Below are positions 63,160-64,000 of a stretch of DNA of 64,000 nucleotides, piece by piece. The position numbers were made by a program, and so were the translations under genes. The stretch covers positions 276,618-340,617 of the forward strand of contig NZ_FWFL01000005.1 of the NCBI RefSeq assembly GCF_900172295.1, written 5' to 3'. This DNA is from Roseovarius litorisediminis. Its GTDB lineage: Bacteria > Pseudomonadota > Alphaproteobacteria > Rhodobacterales > Rhodobacteraceae. The stretch's first letter is position 1; the number at the start of each line of letters is the position of its first letter. The notes under the pieces were generated by a model, which was given only the letters and a program-made list of their open reading frames with translations, was not told the origin of the DNA and made no database searches.

Positions 63160-63852
63160 ATGACTATTCAACGAGAGAATTTTACAAATAGTGACTCCAG
63201 CCCCGTAGAGACCTTTCGTGCTAACATTTCGGGAACTGCACGAGGCGGAATTTATTGCAATCTATTTAAACGTCTTTTGGATCTCTTCTTTGTCCTTATG
63301 GCAGCACCTTTTGTCGTCCCGGTTGTCCTTTTGTTAGCGCTGTTCATTTCACGAGATGGGCATAACCCATTTTACCGCCAGGTTCGCGTTGGGCGCGCGG
63401 GTCGTAATTTCACTATGTGGAAATTGCGCACTATGGTTCCCGACGCCGAAAACAAACTAGAAGATTTTCTGGCAGACGATGCGTCAGCGCGCAACGAATG
63501 GAATGAAAAGCAAAAGCTGGCTGACGACCCTCGGGTGACCCGGTTAGGTGCCTTGATTCGAAAATGTTCAATCGATGAACTGCCACAGTTATGGAACGTC
63601 CTTGTCGGCGACATGAGTCTGGTTGGGCCGCGTCCAATGATGCCGGAGCAACGTCGTTTGTACCCGGGATTGTCCTATTTTACGCTGCGCCCTGGTGTTT
63701 CCGGGCCTTGGCAAGTTTCAGACCGTAACAGTAGTTCTTTCGCTGCACGTGCCGAATTTGATGACCAATATAACAACAACGTATCTCTGAAGAACGATGT
63801 CCGCATTATTCTCTGTACCTTTTTGGTCGTTGTGCGTGGCACTGGTTGCTGA
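63160..63852 (+). CDS. Priming sugar transferase (undecaprenyl-phosphate sugar phosphotransferase)
   Basis: Starts repeat-unit synthesis by moving a sugar-1-phosphate onto undecaprenyl phosphate. One N-terminal membrane segment ('LLDLFFVLMAAPFVVPVVLL') is followed by the catalytic domain: 'FTMWKLRTMVPDAE' , 'RVTRLGALIRKCSIDELPQL' and 'GDMSLVGPRPMMPEQ', then 'LRPGVSGPWQVSDRN'. It is the short form without the N-terminal CoA-binding-like domain. The ATG at 63160 follows GGGGAG; an in-frame ATG 8 codons upstream lacks a box. Probably transfers galactose or glucose. Confidence 0.93.
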   Translation: MTIQRENFTNSDSSPVETFRANISGTARGGIYCNLFKRLLDLFFVLMAAPFVVPVVLLLALFISRDGHNPFYRQVRVGRAGRNFTMWKLRTMVPDAENKLEDFLADDASARNEWNEKQKLADDPRVTRLGALIRKCSIDELPQLWNVLVGDMSLVGPRPMMPEQRRLYPGLSYFTLRPGVSGPWQVSDRNSSSFAARAEFDDQYNNNVSLKNDVRIILCTFLVVVRGTGC

Positions 63853-63876
63853 TCGCCAAGTTAACAGACTGTCTAG

Positions 63877-64000
63877 GGCCTGTTAACACTATTACGTAGT
63901 GCTGTTTGATGCTAAGTATCTGTTATGAATGAGATAACAGAAAATCAATACGCGCTGATCCAGCCCTACTTGCCAGTCCAGCGCGGGAATGTGCGGGTTT
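63877..64000 (+). mobile_element. Left end of an IS5-family element (cut by the window)
   Basis: Begins after CTAG at 63873-63876, a target sequence typical of some IS5 groups, with GGGCCTGTTAACACTATTA as the likely terminal repeat. The right end and the target duplication are outside the window. Confidence 0.6.
63925..64000 (+). CDS. Transposase N-terminus, IS5 family (partial)
   Basis: 25 residues from ATG 63925: 'MNEITENQYALIQPYLPVQR', then 'GNVRV'. The 'QYALIQPYLPVQRGNVR' pattern is the start of IS5/IS427-type transposases. The catalytic part is outside the window. Confidence 0.75.
   Translation, partial: MNEITENQYALIQPYLPVQRGNVRV

Overview
The window reads as chromosomal or megaplasmid DNA from a marine alphaproteobacterium of the Rhodobacteraceae (Roseobacter group). 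This rests on the aap/bzt-type general amino acid ABC transporter, the crcB-rluC-HAD-ATP12 gene string, the VPLPA-CTERM/exosortase system, many TTG starts after good ribosome binding sites, and moderately high G+C. It is inferred from protein content alone. No rRNA, tRNA or CRISPR array was seen.

Layout. (1) 1-7.3 kb: three sulfotransferase-like genes (one cut by the window edge), a GT4 glycosyltransferase, the tail of a broken RTX protein, and a large RTX/beta-propeller protein split by a frameshift in a run of seven G. (2) 7.5-27.4 kb: a capsule-type polysaccharide island. It has a KpsE/KpsT/KpsM-like export system, dTDP-rhamnose genes rfbC-rfbB-rfbD (no rfbA in view), a GlfT2-like glycosyltransferase and UDP-galactopyranose mutase (galactofuranose supply), a tandem GT2 protein, a 1367-aa protein that starts with a galectin-like fold and carries two glycosyltransferase domains, a TPR-GT32 fusion, glmM and ugd. 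(3) 27.5-46 kb: mostly ordinary metabolic genes. These include a small membrane protein behind an FNR-type box, an M24/M20 hydrolase pair, SDR, glycerate kinase, crcB-rluC-HAD-ATP12, bztABCD, an ArsR/AHSA1 pair, an MFS carrier and DUF952-pyrD-arsC. (4) 46-58.3 kb: an exosortase D (XrtD/EpsI) locus. It holds two VPLPA-CTERM substrate proteins, a leishmanolysin-like metalloprotease, an acyltransferase, the exosortase, an unrecognised 529-aa secreted protein, a rhomboid protease, an outer-membrane barrel and a Wza-like export protein. (5) 58.3-64 kb: the exopolysaccharide motor, consisting of an ExeA-like ATPase, a Wzz-like chain-length protein, a CpsD-like tyrosine kinase and a priming sugar transferase, followed by the left end of an IS5-type element.

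How it fits together (inference). The left half builds and exports a surface glycan likely to contain rhamnose, uronic acid, galactofuranose and perhaps sulfate. The right half is a second, Wzx/Wzy-type exopolysaccharide system coupled to sorting of VPLPA-CTERM proteins. Both VPLPA-CTERM genes have a sigma-54-like -24/-12 element upstream, which suggests co-regulation. The most unusual items are the galectin-like domain fused to glycosyltransferases, the unrecognised protein beside the exosortase, and the frameshifted RTX gene.
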